Shown here: one piece after another, positions 15,609 to 23,853 of the stretch
Layout: each line of letters starts with the position of its first letter
How positions within the stretch are numbered: position 1 is the first letter of the stretch
Origin: CAZAEL01 sp964484135
Lineage (GTDB): Bacteria > Elusimicrobiota > Elusimicrobia > FEN-1173
NCBI GenBank assembly: GCA_964484135.1
Contig: CAZAEL010000032.1
Coordinates: 1 to 28,020 of the forward strand
Direction: 5' to 3'
Length of the DNA: 28,020 nucleotides
Made by a program: the position numbers and the translations under genes
The notes under the pieces: model-generated
The model's database searches: none
What the model saw: the letters and a program-made list of their open reading frames with translations, nothing else
Told to the model about the DNA's origin: nothing

Positions 15609-16889
15609 ATGACAGACACGTCCCCATCCGACGGGCGCGCCGCCTTCCGGCACCCCGCGTTCCGGTCCTTCCAGGCGGCCCGGTTCCTGGCCATCACCGC
15701 CCTGGAGATGCAGTCCGTGGCCGTGGGCTGGCAGGTGTACGAGATCACCCGACGGCCCTTGAGCCTGGGCCTGGTGGGCCTGGCGCAGTTCCTGCCGGGC
15801 ATGCTGCTGTTCCTGGCCGGCGGGCACGCGGCCGACCGGTACCCCCGCCGCCGCATCATCGCCCTCTGCTACGGCGCCTTCGCCCTCTGCGCCGCGCTGT
15901 TCTGGGCCTACGCGGTGGCCGGCCTGTCCCGCGCGGCCCCCATGTACGGGGTGCTGGTCCTCATGGGCGTGGTGCGCGCTTTCATCGGCCCGGCCGGGCA
16001 GGCCTTCATGCCCTCCCTGGTCCCCCAGGAGCATTTCCCCAACGCCGTGGCCTGGAGCTCCTCCATCTTCCAGACCGCCACCATCCTGGGCCCGGTCCTC
16101 GGCGGCGTGCTGTACGGCTGGCGCGGACCCGCGGTGGTGTACGGGGCCGCGTCCCTGTCCCTGGCCTGCGCCCTCTTTTTCATCCTGTCCATCGGGCCGC
16201 GGGGCGCGCCCGCGCCCGGCAACGCCGGGGCGTCCATCCCGGTCTTCGAGGGGTTCCGGTACATATGGCGCCAGCGGCTCCTGCTGGGCGCCATCTCCCT
16301 GGACCTCTTCGCCGTTCTGCTGGGCGGGGCCGTGGCCCTCCTGCCCGTGTACGCCCGGGAAATCCTGGACGTGGGCCCCTGGGGCCTGGGGCTCCTGCGG
16401 AGCGCCCCGGGCGCGGGCGCGGTGCTCATGGCCGTGGCCCTGGCCCACCGGCCCCTCCGCCGCCGCGCCGGGGCCGTCATGCTCTGGTCCGTGGCCGGGT
16501 TCGGCGTCTTCACCGTGGTGTTCGGCCTGTCGCGCAGCCCGGCGCTCTCTTTGGCCGCGCTCTTCCTCACCGGCGCCCTGGACATGGTCAGCGTGGTGGT
16601 GCGGGGCACCCTCATCCAATTGGCCACGCCCGAGCACATGCGGGGCCGCGTCAGCGCCGTGAACATGATCTTCATCGGCGCCTCCAACGAGCTGGGCCAG
16701 TTCGAGTCCGGGATCACGGCCCACTGGTTCGGCACGGTCCGGGCCGTGGTCCTGGGCGGGCTGGGCACGCTGGCGGTGGTGGCGGCCTGGGCCCGGATGT
16801 TCCCGGAACTGCGGCGCGCCGACCTCCGGGGCGCGGGCACCGGCGACGTCCCCAAAGAAGCCAACGTCACCGCCGACCCCAGCGGCTAG
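15609..16889 (+). CDS. MFS transporter, EntS-like exporter group
   Basis: A 426-residue inner-membrane protein with about 12 hydrophobic helices. The N-terminus FRHPAFRSFQAARFLAITALEMQSVAVGWQVYEITRRPLSLGLVGLAQFLPGMLLFLAGGHAADRYPRRR is the hallmark of the EntS/TM-effector branch of the major facilitator superfamily, with the loop motif GGHAADRYPRRR between helices 2 and 3. MRGRVSAVNMIFIGASNELGQFESG in the last third is also typical. Such carriers export siderophores or drugs; the substrate here is unknown. The ATG at 15609 has GAGG five bases upstream. It lies alone between the norZ terminator and the sigma-factor operon, so it is not clearly part of either. Confidence 0.88.
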   Translation: MTDTSPSDGRAAFRHPAFRSFQAARFLAITALEMQSVAVGWQVYEITRRPLSLGLVGLAQFLPGMLLFLAGGHAADRYPRRRIIALCYGAFALCAALFWAYAVAGLSRAAPMYGVLVLMGVVRAFIGPAGQAFMPSLVPQEHFPNAVAWSSSIFQTATILGPVLGGVLYGWRGPAVVYGAASLSLACALFFILSIGPRGAPAPGNAGASIPVFEGFRYIWRQRLLLGAISLDLFAVLLGGAVALLPVYAREILDVGPWGLGLLRSAPGAGAVLMAVALAHRPLRRRAGAVMLWSVAGFGVFTVVFGLSRSPALSLAALFLTGALDMVSVVVRGTLIQLATPEHMRGRVSAVNMIFIGASNELGQFESGITAHWFGTVRAVVLGGLGTLAVVAAWARMFPELRRADLRGAGTGDVPKEANVTADPSG

Positions 16890-16917
16890 GCGGGTTTTCC
16901 ATCTCCGGATCATTTGT

Positions 16918-16923
16918 TAGAAT
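16918..16923 (+). promoter_or_regulatory. Possible -10 element for the ECF sigma operon
   Basis: TAGAAT 81 bases upstream of the sigma-factor ATG, in the 115-base gap after the MFS gene. The -35 side (TTTTCC at 16895-16900, 17-base spacer) is weak, so only the -10 is suggested. No ECF-type AAC motif was recognised. Confidence 0.3.
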
Positions 16924-17004
16924 GTCCGCCGACATGAACGGATCCCCTTCCTCCCTTTCCGTGAATCCCCGCGGCCTTTTCCCGCGTAATAGAAAGTGAC
17001 GGCC

Positions 17005-17589
17005 ATGCCCTTGCCGGAAGACGCCGCGCTCGTTCAACGCATGGCCCGGGACCGCGACCCCGAGGCCTTTTCCGCCTTTTACGACCGGCACGCGCCGCGG
17101 GTCTTCGGCCTGGCCTGCCGCATGCTGGGCCGGCGGGAGGAGGCGGAAGACCTCCTGCAGGAAATTTTCCTGGCCCTCTGGGAGCGGGCGGCCGCGTACG
17201 ACCCGGCCAAGGGGCCGGTCATCGCCTGGGTCCTGGTCGTGGCCCGGAGCCGCTGCCTGGACCGCCTCCGCCGCCGGAGCCTGCGGGAGGACAAGGAGCG
17301 GACGATTTTTTCATCGGAGGAAGAAGGCGACAGGCTCCTGGCCCTGCCGGAGCCCGGCGCGCCTCTGCTGGAGGTCCTGGCCAAGGCCGAAGGCGACGCC
17401 GCGGTGCGCCGGGCCCTGGAATCCCTGCCCCCGCCCCAGCGGGCCGCCCTGGAGGCGGCCGCCTTCGAAGGCCTGACCCAGCGGGAAATCGCGGAAAAAA
17501 CCGGAGAGCCCCTGGGCACGGTCAAGACGCGCATGCGCCTGGGCCTGATGAAGCTGGCCGAGATTTTGTCGACGGGGAAAACGTCATGA
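17005..17589 (+). CDS. ECF-type RNA polymerase sigma factor
   Basis: A 194-residue sigma-70 family protein with only regions 2 and 4. Region 2: FSAFYDRHAPRVFGLACRMLGRREEAEDLLQEIFLALW, followed by PVIAWVLVVARSRCLDRLRRRS. Region 4: LESLPPPQRAALEAAAFEGLTQREIAEKTGEPLGTVKTRMRLGLMKL, the helix-turn-helix for the -35 element. Length is normal for the ECF class. The ATG at 17005 is preferred (AGAAAG eight bases upstream); a GTG at 16996 in frame would add three residues. The stop overlaps the next start as ATGA, coupling it to its probable anti-sigma factor. It should direct polymerase to an envelope-linked regulon, probably including this operon. Confidence 0.92.
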   Translation: MPLPEDAALVQRMARDRDPEAFSAFYDRHAPRVFGLACRMLGRREEAEDLLQEIFLALWERAAAYDPAKGPVIAWVLVVARSRCLDRLRRRSLREDKERTIFSSEEEGDRLLALPEPGAPLLEVLAKAEGDAAVRRALESLPPPQRAALEAAAFEGLTQREIAEKTGEPLGTVKTRMRLGLMKLAEILSTGKTS

Positions 17590-18437
17590 ACCACGAAGAG
17601 GCCCAAGACCTGCTCGCGCCCTACGCCCTGGGGACCCTTCCCCGGGACGAGCGCGCCGCCCTGGAGGCCCACCTGTTCTCCGGGTGCGGCGACTGCCGCC
17701 GCGCCCTGGCCGATTTGCAGGCCGCGGCCCTGTTCTTGTCCCTGTCCGCGCCCGCGCAGGAACCGCCGGCCCGCGTCAAGGCCCGGCTCATGGGCCGCAT
17801 CGGGGCCGGGCGGGGTTTCGCGTGGGCCCGGAACCTGGCCCTGGCCGCGTCCGTCCTGGTGCTGGCGGGACTGGCCGGCGTCTGGATCCAGCGCCGGGCC
17901 GCGGACTCCTGGACGGCGGTTTCGGTCACGGGCGAGGTGCGGGCCGACGGCCGACCGGTCAAGGCCGGCGCCGCGGTCCGCCCCGGCCAGCTTCTGGCCG
18001 CGGCCGAAGGGGCCTCCGCGGACCTGCGCCTGGGCAAAGGCGCCGTCGTCCGCCTCATGCCGGGCGCCGAGGCCGCGGCGGTCCGGGAAGGGGGCGGCGT
18101 CCTGGTGCGCCTGCAAAAGGGCGGCCTCCTCAGCCTGGTCAAGACCGGCGACAAGTTCAAGGTGAAGACGCCCGTGACCGCGGCCTCGGTGCGCGGCACG
18201 GTTTTCTACGTGCAGGTGGACTCTCCCCAAAAAACCTACGTCTGCATCTGCCGGGGCCGCCTCGGCCTGGAAACGGGCCGCCTCTCGGGCACCCTCACGG
18301 CCACCCACCACCACGCCGTGGACGTGACCCTGGACGGCGGCGGCCGGATGGTCCCCGGGACCATGCGGGGCCACACCGACGAGGACATCGCCTCCCTGCG
18401 GTCGCGGGCCCCCTTCTCAATTCCCGCCATCCCATAA
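17586..18437 (+). CDS. Membrane anti-sigma factor with zinc-finger N-terminus and FecR-like periplasmic domain
   Basis: A 283-residue protein. Residues 1-45 form an anti-sigma domain with H29, C34 and C37 (HLFSGCGDC), a variant of the ZAS zinc site with one extra residue before the first Cys, plus H3. A single membrane helix lies at about 78-98 (NLALAASVLVLAGLAGVWI). The rest is a FecR-type domain: SWTAVSVTGEVRADG, GQLLAAAEGASADLRLGKGAVVRL, FKVKTPVTAASVRGTVFYVQV. This places the sensor in the periplasm and the sigma-binding part in the cytoplasm. FecR domains often relay outer-membrane signals, and an outer-membrane-type protein is encoded next. The start overlaps the sigma stop by four bases. 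Confidence 0.87.
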   Translation: MNHEEAQDLLAPYALGTLPRDERAALEAHLFSGCGDCRRALADLQAAALFLSLSAPAQEPPARVKARLMGRIGAGRGFAWARNLALAASVLVLAGLAGVWIQRRAADSWTAVSVTGEVRADGRPVKAGAAVRPGQLLAAAEGASADLRLGKGAVVRLMPGAEAAAVREGGGVLVRLQKGGLLSLVKTGDKFKVKTPVTAASVRGTVFYVQVDSPQKTYVCICRGRLGLETGRLSGTLTATHHHAVDVTLDGGGRMVPGTMRGHTDEDIASLRSRAPFSIPAIP

Positions 18438-18469
18438 ATCCAAAAATCGGCGCGGCGCGTAATTGAGGT

Positions 18470-19465
18470 ATGCGCCCGAGACCCTTCCCTTTCCCGAAAC
18501 CCCTGTTCCTGGCCGCCCTGGCCCTGAACGCGGCCGCCCCGGCACGGGCCATGACCCCGCCGGCCATGGCCGTGCAGGTGTCGCCCGGCTCGCCTTTGCG
18601 CGGGCTGGGCGCGGCCAGCGCGGACGGGCTGGGCGCGTACCTCACGGTCCGTCACAGCGCGCGGGACGTCCGCCGCCGGGGCACGGAAGACCTCCCCAAC
18701 CCGGACCGGGAAAAGAACGAAACCCTCCAGACCGCCCTCTTCTTGGATTACCGCCTGGGCCGGAACCTGAGCGCGGGCCTGTCCATCCCTTATGTGCGCC
18801 ATGAGGCCTCTTTTCTGGACCCGGTCACCCGGCAAAAAATCACCCAGACCGCGGAAGGCCCGGGCGACGCGGCGGTCTTCGGCCGGTACTCCCTTTGGAA
18901 GGACCGCCTGGTCAACCCCCGGCGGGAATGGCTGGCCATCCTGGGCCTGGAGCTGGGCACCGGCTCCATCAAGGAAGAAGACGGCCGGGGCAACCGTCTG
19001 GCCGCCACGCTCCAGCCCGGCTCCGGCACCACGGACTTGATCCTCGGCACGGCCTTTGTCTGGGGCCTGCCGCTCCTGTCTTTGCACGGCGACGTGTCGT
19101 ACAAAAAGAACGGCCGCCGGGCGTACGCCTTCGGCGACGCGTTCGCGGTGAACGCGGGGGCCCAGGCGCCCCTGGGCGATCGGTTCGGTTTCTTGGCGGA
19201 GGTCAACGGGGAATTCTACGGGCGGGACCTGTCGGACCTGACCGGCGCGCCGGGCCGAGACCCGGACGGCACGGTGCAAAACACGGGCGGGGAGACCGTC
19301 TATTTCTCCCCGGCGCTCCGTTGGAGCCCGGCGGGGGAATGGGCCCTGACCGCGGGCGTCCAATGGCCGTTGCACCAAAATTTCCGGGGGACCCAGCTCA
19401 AGGCCGAGGTCAACTACACCCTGGGCCTGTCCGCGCGCTTCAGCGCGGCGGGGGGGAACCCATGA
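18470..19465 (+). CDS. Outer-membrane beta-barrel-type protein (MetA-pathway phenol-degradation-like)
   Basis: A 331-residue exported protein. A signal peptide spans about residues 1-27 (ends AAAPARA). The mature part alternates short polar and hydrophobic strands typical of a beta barrel: LQTALFLDYRLGRNLSAGLSIPYVRH, GDAAVFGRYSLW, WLAILGLELGTGSIKEE, DLILGTAFVWGLPLLSLHGDVSYKK, and ends LKAEVNYTLGLSARFS. This fits the Phenol_MetA_deg/transporter-like outer-membrane family; the cargo is unknown. The start at 18470 has GAGGT almost touching the ATG, an unusually short spacing, 32 bases after the anti-sigma stop. The stop overlaps the next start (ATGA). Confidence 0.72.
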   Translation: MRPRPFPFPKPLFLAALALNAAAPARAMTPPAMAVQVSPGSPLRGLGAASADGLGAYLTVRHSARDVRRRGTEDLPNPDREKNETLQTALFLDYRLGRNLSAGLSIPYVRHEASFLDPVTRQKITQTAEGPGDAAVFGRYSLWKDRLVNPRREWLAILGLELGTGSIKEEDGRGNRLAATLQPGSGTTDLILGTAFVWGLPLLSLHGDVSYKKNGRRAYAFGDAFAVNAGAQAPLGDRFGFLAEVNGEFYGRDLSDLTGAPGRDPDGTVQNTGGETVYFSPALRWSPAGEWALTAGVQWPLHQNFRGTQLKAEVNYTLGLSARFSAAGGNP

Positions 19466-20472
19466 AACGGGGGCTCATGCTCGCGCTGGCGCTGACGTCT
19501 CTGGCGCCGGCCCGGGCCCGGGAGGTGGAAATGCCGGAATTCGCCGGCATCGTCCGCTGGCTCAACACGGAGAAGCCCCTCACCAGGGCGGACCTCCGCG
19601 GCAAGGTGGTGCTGGTGGACTTCTGGACCTACTCCTGCATCAACTGCATCCGCACCTTCCCGCACGTCACGTCCTGGCACCGAAAATACGCGGACCAGGG
19701 CCTGGTCATCGTGGGGGTGCACACGCCGGAGTTCGACTTCGAGAAAAACGAGGACAACGTCCGGGCCGCCCTGGCCAAGCACGGCATCGCCTACCCCGTG
19801 GCCATGGACAACGACTACAAGACCTGGCGCGCGTACTCCAACCGGTACTGGCCCGCCCATTACCTCATGGACCGGCGGGGCCGCCTGCGGTACACCCACT
19901 TCGGCGAAGGCCAATACCGGGAAACCGAGGACAAGATCCGCCAGCTCCTGGCCGAAGACGGCCCCGCGCCCGTTCCGGCCCAGGGCCCCGCGCTCCCGGA
20001 GGCGGACCTCTCCCGCATCAAGACCCCGGAGCTGTACCTGGGCCATGAGCGGCTCTCGGCCCTGGGCAACGGGGAAAAAGTCCTTCCCGACCGCCGCCAG
20101 ACCTTCCGCGAGCCCAAGTCCTTGGCCGCGCACCGGTTCTGTCTGGTTGGGGAATGGTTCATCGCGGAAAAGTTCGCCCGGGTCGAGGCCGCCGGCGCCA
20201 AGGTCCTGGTCCGTTACGAAGCGGACGGGGCCCACATGGTCCTGGACACGGCGGACGGGTCGGAGGTCGCGGCCGAGGTGTACATCGACGGCAGGCCCGC
20301 CACCGCGCAAAACAAGGGCGCGGACGTGGTCCTGGAAAACGGCCTGGCCCTCTGCCGCGTGCGCGGCGCTCGCCTGTACAACCTCGCGCGCGCCGCGGGC
20401 CCGGGCCTCCACACCCTGGAGCTCCGCTTCCGGGCGCCCGGGGTCCGGGCGTACACCTTCACCTTCGGATGA
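19462..20472 (+). CDS. Periplasmic thioredoxin-fold protein, DipZ C-terminal-like
   Basis: A 336-residue exported thiol-redox protein. Signal peptide about 1-19. The thioredoxin fold follows, with the active-site WTYSCINC (C59 and C62), then IVGVHTPEFDFEKNEDNVRAALAKHGIAYPVAMDNDYKTWRAYSNRYWPAHYLMDRRGRLRY, characteristic of the TlpA-like part of DipZ. The last 130 residues form a second beta-rich domain (FCLVGEWFIAEKFARVEA ... PGLHTLELRF) as in the carbohydrate-binding-like end of DipZ. In mycobacterial DipZ these parts are fused to a CcdA membrane domain; here CcdA is the next gene, separated by an ATGA overlap. It likely takes electrons from CcdA to reduce periplasmic disulfides or carry out another thiol reaction. 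Confidence 0.88.
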   Translation: MKRGLMLALALTSLAPARAREVEMPEFAGIVRWLNTEKPLTRADLRGKVVLVDFWTYSCINCIRTFPHVTSWHRKYADQGLVIVGVHTPEFDFEKNEDNVRAALAKHGIAYPVAMDNDYKTWRAYSNRYWPAHYLMDRRGRLRYTHFGEGQYRETEDKIRQLLAEDGPAPVPAQGPALPEADLSRIKTPELYLGHERLSALGNGEKVLPDRRQTFREPKSLAAHRFCLVGEWFIAEKFARVEAAGAKVLVRYEADGAHMVLDTADGSEVAAEVYIDGRPATAQNKGADVVLENGLALCRVRGARLYNLARAAGPGLHTLELRFRAPGVRAYTFTFG

Positions 20473-21206
20473 TCTCCCCGGACGCGCCCCTCGGCCTTCC
20501 CATCGCCTTCGCGGCGGGCGTGGTGTCCTTCCTCTCGCCCTGCGTCCTGCCGCTCATCCCCGGGTACGTCTCCCTCATCTCCGGCCTGTCTTTGCGGGAC
20601 CTCACGGAATCGCCGGACCGGGCCGCCGTTGTCAAAAAGGCCCTGCTCAACAGCGCGGGTTTCGTGCTGGGCTTCTCCGCCGTGTTCACCGCTCTGGGGG
20701 CCTTCGCCGCGGGCCTGGGCAGCCCCCTGGCCGCGCACATGCCCTGGCTCAAAAAAGCGGCGGGCGTCCTGGTGGCGCTCTTCGGCCTGCACACCCTGGG
20801 CGTCCTGCCCCTCAAGTGGCTGTACTACCAAAAGCGGGCCTCTTTCGCGGGGTTCCGGCCCGGCCCCGGGAGCGCCCTGCTCATGGGCGCGGCCTTCGCC
20901 TTCGGCTGGACGCCCTGCGTGGGGCCCATCCTGGCCGCCATGCTGGCCCTGGCCGCCACACAGGGCACGGCCGCCGGGGGCATGGGCCTGCTCTTCGTCT
21001 ATTCCCTGGGCATCGGCGTGCCGTTCCTGCTCACGGCCGCGGGCGTGGGCGCTTTCCTCAAATTTTTTCGGAAGTACAAACGTTTCGTCCGGTGGGGGGA
21101 AATCCTGGCGGGGCTTCTGCTGATCCTGGTGGGGGTTCTGCTCTTCTTCGACCGGTTCACGTCCCTGACCGGGTTCTTCTCCGTCTTCAACCGCTTCGCG
21201 CTGTAG
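20469..21206 (+). CDS. ccdA: CcdA/DsbD-type cytochrome c biogenesis membrane protein
   Basis: A 245-residue inner-membrane protein with six hydrophobic segments that passes electrons from cytoplasmic thioredoxin to periplasmic thiol proteins. The two redox cysteines are C25 in VSFLSPCVLPLIPGY and C150 in FGWTPCVGPILA, the paired motifs of the family. The start overlaps the end of the DipZ-like gene by four bases, so the two are made together. Its 3' end (encoding FFDRFTSLTGFFSVFNRFAL) has a partial copy at 21673-21714. A perfect 12-base palindrome CCGGCGCGCCGG follows at 21216-21227, but no T-run, so termination is uncertain. Confidence 0.92.
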   Translation: MISPDAPLGLPIAFAAGVVSFLSPCVLPLIPGYVSLISGLSLRDLTESPDRAAVVKKALLNSAGFVLGFSAVFTALGAFAAGLGSPLAAHMPWLKKAAGVLVALFGLHTLGVLPLKWLYYQKRASFAGFRPGPGSALLMGAAFAFGWTPCVGPILAAMLALAATQGTAAGGMGLLFVYSLGIGVPFLLTAAGVGAFLKFFRKYKRFVRWGEILAGLLLILVGVLLFFDRFTSLTGFFSVFNRFAL

Positions 21207-21237
21207 CCGGCGGGTCCGGCGCGCCGGCCGGGTCTCG

Positions 21238-21555
21238 CTATGTGGGCCGGATGTCCAGGGAGGGAAAGGTTTTCTTCAGCGTCTCCCAGAGCGCCGCGTA
21301 CACCTCGGTTTCCGACCTCCTGGAAAGCCGCAGCGCGTCCAGGTCCAGGCCCACGTGGGCCGGGATGTAGCGGATCCTGTCCCGCAACCGGCGGAGTTCC
21401 TGCGGGGTGTTCTCCCAGCCCACCTGTTCCTTGTAGTCCGCGATCTGCTGGGCGATGTCCAGCAACCGGCTCTTCCCCATCCGGCCGGCGAGCTTGCTGC
21501 CCAGATGGGACACCAACTTGCCGCGGATCGTCAGGACCTGCTTTTCCTTCGTCAC
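21238..21555 (-). CDS. Small hypothetical cytoplasmic protein
   Basis: No family is recognised. The 105-residue product starts VTKEKQVLTIRGKLVSHLGSKLAGRMGKSRLLDIAQQIADYKEQVGWENTPQELRRL and is mostly helical and charged, with no signal peptide or membrane helix. The GTG at 21553-21555 is chosen over an ATG 20 codons upstream because AGGGAGG lies six bases ahead of it. The 5' leader contains a GC hairpin (21571-21593). It is convergent with ccdA (31-base gap) and may be a single-gene unit. Confidence 0.6.
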   Translation of the reverse strand: MTKEKQVLTIRGKLVSHLGSKLAGRMGKSRLLDIAQQIADYKEQVGWENTPQELRRLRDRIRYIPAHVGLDLDALRLSRRSETEVYAALWETLKKTFPSLDIRPT

Positions 21556-21570
21556 GAAACGCCTCCCTTG

Positions 21571-21593
21571 CCGCCCGTCGTCCGACGGGGCGG
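21571..21593 (-). promoter_or_regulatory. GC-rich hairpin in the leader of the small hypothetical gene
   Basis: CCGCCCGTCG (21571-21580), a 2-base loop and CGACGGGGCGG with one bulged G. It sits just upstream of the Shine-Dalgarno of the gene ending at 21238 and could affect its translation; no riboswitch class is recognised. Confidence 0.3.
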
Positions 21594-21672
21594 GTTCCTG
21601 CCTATAGGATAGCACATCCCGTCGTCGGGGGATACGGCGCGGCCCCCTGCCGGTCCCGGTGGAAGTCCCGCC

Positions 21673-21714
21673 CTTCTTCGACCGGCTTTTTTTCCGTCTT
21701 CAAGCGCTTCGCGC
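21673..21714 (+). repeat. Partial copy of the ccdA 3' end
   Basis: Bases 21673-21685 repeat 21143-21155 exactly (CTTCTTCGACCGG), and 21687-21714 match 21174-21201 at 25 of 28 positions; about 17 bases present in the first copy are missing in the second. It lies in the non-coding gap between the small hypothetical gene and the antiporter gene. Confidence 0.6.
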
Positions 21715-21755
21715 GCCGATCCCGTCATTTCCCCCGCATCGCATGCCGCCGGCGG

Positions 21756-23054
21756 TCACGGCGCCGGGCTGGAAGGGTCCGCGCCGGCGACGGACGGCGT
21801 CCGCGCCGGGGCGTTCTCCGGCGGCCTCCCGTATCCGGCGAAGAAGGCCTCGTAGGGCTGGCGCAGGATCCGCCGTTCCACCAAAAAGCAGAGCACGGAC
21901 GTGGCCACCACGCTGAAGAGCACCACCGCGTACACCACGTTTTGAAGCGGAGCCCCGTTGGGCGCGCCCGCGGCCAGGGGCAGGGCCGCCAGCACCACCG
22001 GGGCCAGGCCCTTGGGGGTCATCACCGCGGCCAGGGCCGCGTCCGCGGCGGGAAAGGTCTTGTCCAGGGAAAGCCGCACCACGGGCACGCGCAGGGCGAA
22101 GACGGCCCCGGTCATGAGCACCCCGGCCAGGATCAGGGCGGGCTCGTCCAGCCGGATGGAGATGCCCAGGTAAATGAAGAAGAACGTTTTCAGCAGGAAG
22201 ACCACTTCGGAGAGGAAGGTCCTCTCCAGTTGGTCGAGCTGGATGGGACGGATGGCGGCCCATTGCTTGGGCAGGGGCAGGTGCTCCACGTTGCCCAGGA
22301 CCACGCCGAAGACCAGGGCCGCGATGGCGCCGCTCCAGCCCAGCAGTTCGGTCAGGCCGTACACCACGAACACGAAGGCTGGCGTGGTGAAGGTGCTGTT
22401 CTCCAGCTGGTGCACGTGGCGGAGCACGGCGGACCAAAAAAGCCCGGCGGCCCCGCCCAGGAGCGCGGCCATGAGGAAAGAAGAGGCCAGGTGGGACGGC
22501 ACGGCCCGCCAGCCGGCCTGCGCGTCCTGGGCCTGGTGCGCCTGGATCAGGGCCAGCGTGACCACGATGCAGAGCACGTCGCTGAAGGTGGACTCCAGCA
22601 CCAGAACGGCCTTGGACCGCTCCCCCAGGGGGAGCTTGGCGGCCAGAGGGATGACCACGGCCGATGACGTCCCGCCCAGGATGGCCCCCAGCATCAGGCC
22701 CTCCAGAACGGAAAAACCCAAAAAAGGCACGGCCAGCGCGGCCAGCGCCGCCGCGGTGACGGCGAAGTTCAGCAGGGTCAGCCAGCTTCCCCGCGCCAGG
22801 GATCGGCCCAGGGTGGCGAAGTCCAGGTCCAGGCCGCCCTCGAACAGCATGATGATCAGGGTGATGGTGGCGAACACGCCCCCGACCCGTCCGAAATGCT
22901 CCGGCGACACCACGCCCAGAACGGGCCCCAGCAGGAGCCCGGTGAGCACCAGCACGAGCACGTCGGGCACCCGCGTTTTTTCGAAAAGTTTGGCCAGCAG
23001 GTGCGCCAGGAACACCAAAAACCCCACCGCGGTGATGATCAGAGCGGAAGACAT
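21756..23054 (-). CDS. Cation/proton antiporter (CPA family)
   Basis: A 432-residue inner-membrane protein with about 12 hydrophobic helices that exchanges protons for Na+ or K+. Family signs: VLVLVLTGLLLGPVLGVVSPE, ITLIIMLFEGGLDLDF (the conserved EGGLDL motif after helix 3), LGAILGGTSSAVVIPLA, and LVLESTFSDVLCIV, where the acidic residue of the ion site lies. The C-terminus ends soon after the last helix with a Pro/Ala-rich tail; no TrkA-N or TrkA-C regulatory domain is present. The ATG at 23054 has no clear ribosome binding site. It follows the M50 peptidase gene on the same strand after 57 bases. Confidence 0.88.
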   Translation of the reverse strand: MSSALIITAVGFLVFLAHLLAKLFEKTRVPDVLVLVLTGLLLGPVLGVVSPEHFGRVGGVFATITLIIMLFEGGLDLDFATLGRSLARGSWLTLLNFAVTAAALAALAVPFLGFSVLEGLMLGAILGGTSSAVVIPLAAKLPLGERSKAVLVLESTFSDVLCIVVTLALIQAHQAQDAQAGWRAVPSHLASSFLMAALLGGAAGLFWSAVLRHVHQLENSTFTTPAFVFVVYGLTELLGWSGAIAALVFGVVLGNVEHLPLPKQWAAIRPIQLDQLERTFLSEVVFLLKTFFFIYLGISIRLDEPALILAGVLMTGAVFALRVPVVRLSLDKTFPAADAALAAVMTPKGLAPVVLAALPLAAGAPNGAPLQNVVYAVVLFSVVATSVLCFLVERRILRQPYEAFFAGYGRPPENAPARTPSVAGADPSSPAP

Positions 23055-23111
23055 GGTCGAAATGTTAGCACATTCGTCCGTCGTTCCAGAACCGCTCGCC
23101 GGCGCGGCCCC

Positions 23112-23738
23112 CTACATCCCCAGCAGGAGGGCGATGGCCTTGTACACCGCCTTCTCCATGAAGCCGATGACCGGCCGCAGCACGCCCGTGAACAGCAAAA
23201 GGATCACGATCACAAACCCGAACCGGTCCAGGCTCAAATAGGCGCGGCGGGCCTCCTCCGGCAGGAACTCCCGCAGGACCTTGGACCCGTCCAGAGGAGG
23301 AAGGGGGATCAGGTTGAAGGCCGCCAGCATGACGTTGACCTTGGCGGCCACGGCCAGAGGCAGGGCCAGGAGGGAACCGCGCTCCACAAAGCCCGTCTGC
23401 AGGCCCAGGACGGCGACGGCCGCCAACAGCACGTTGGTCAGGGGCCCGGCCAGGGCCACGGACGCCGACCCCCAGCGGCCCCCCCGCAGACGCCCCTCAT
23501 CCACGGGCACGGGCTTGGCCCAGCCGAAGCCCGCCACCAGCACCAAAAGCAGGCCCACGGGGTCGATGTGGGGCAGGGGGTTCAGGGTCAGGCGGCCCTG
23601 CTCCCGGGCCGTGTCGTCGCCGAACATCCCCGCCGCCCAGCCGTGGGCCACCTCGTGCAGGATCACGGAATAAAGCAGCAGGACGGCCAGCACCGCGAAA
23701 AGCGCCGGGTCCCGCTGCAACAAAGTCAAAAACCCCAT
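23112..23738 (-). CDS. Site-2-protease-like M50 family membrane metallopeptidase
   Basis: A 208-residue polytopic membrane protease without PDZ or CBS domains, the short form often annotated as site-2 protease family. The zinc motif is HEVAH (H28, E29, H32) in the first membrane helix, and the third ligand lies in NLIPLPPLDGSKVL. GRLTLNPLPHIDPVGLLLVLVAGFGWAKPVPVD is a further family hallmark. It probably cuts membrane-embedded peptides, such as anti-sigma factors, but the substrate is unknown. The start at 23738 has AAGGAGG at ideal spacing. The antiporter gene is downstream on the same strand. Confidence 0.9.
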   Translation of the reverse strand: MGFLTLLQRDPALFAVLAVLLLYSVILHEVAHGWAAGMFGDDTAREQGRLTLNPLPHIDPVGLLLVLVAGFGWAKPVPVDEGRLRGGRWGSASVALAGPLTNVLLAAVAVLGLQTGFVERGSLLALPLAVAAKVNVMLAAFNLIPLPPLDGSKVLREFLPEEARRAYLSLDRFGFVIVILLLFTGVLRPVIGFMEKAVYKAIALLLGM

Positions 23739-23853
23739 GGCCGTCCTCCTTCCGCCATGGGGTTATCCCGCCGAACAAGGCCGGGCTTCTGCACCCGGGG
23801 AACGCGGGGCCCGCGGCCGAAGCCGCCGAAACTCCCGCCGCGTCAGAACGGAG

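Noticed and set aside
13131..16913. Very long minus-strand open frame (1260 codons) opposite norZ and the MFS gene
   Set aside because: Low-complexity His/Gly/Arg/Gln composition, no ribosome binding site, and the plus strand encodes two well-recognised proteins.
13901..16999. Plus-strand open frame of 1032 codons overlapping norZ and the MFS gene in another frame
   Set aside because: Arg/Gly/Pro-rich shadow; it bridges an intrinsic terminator and two real genes.
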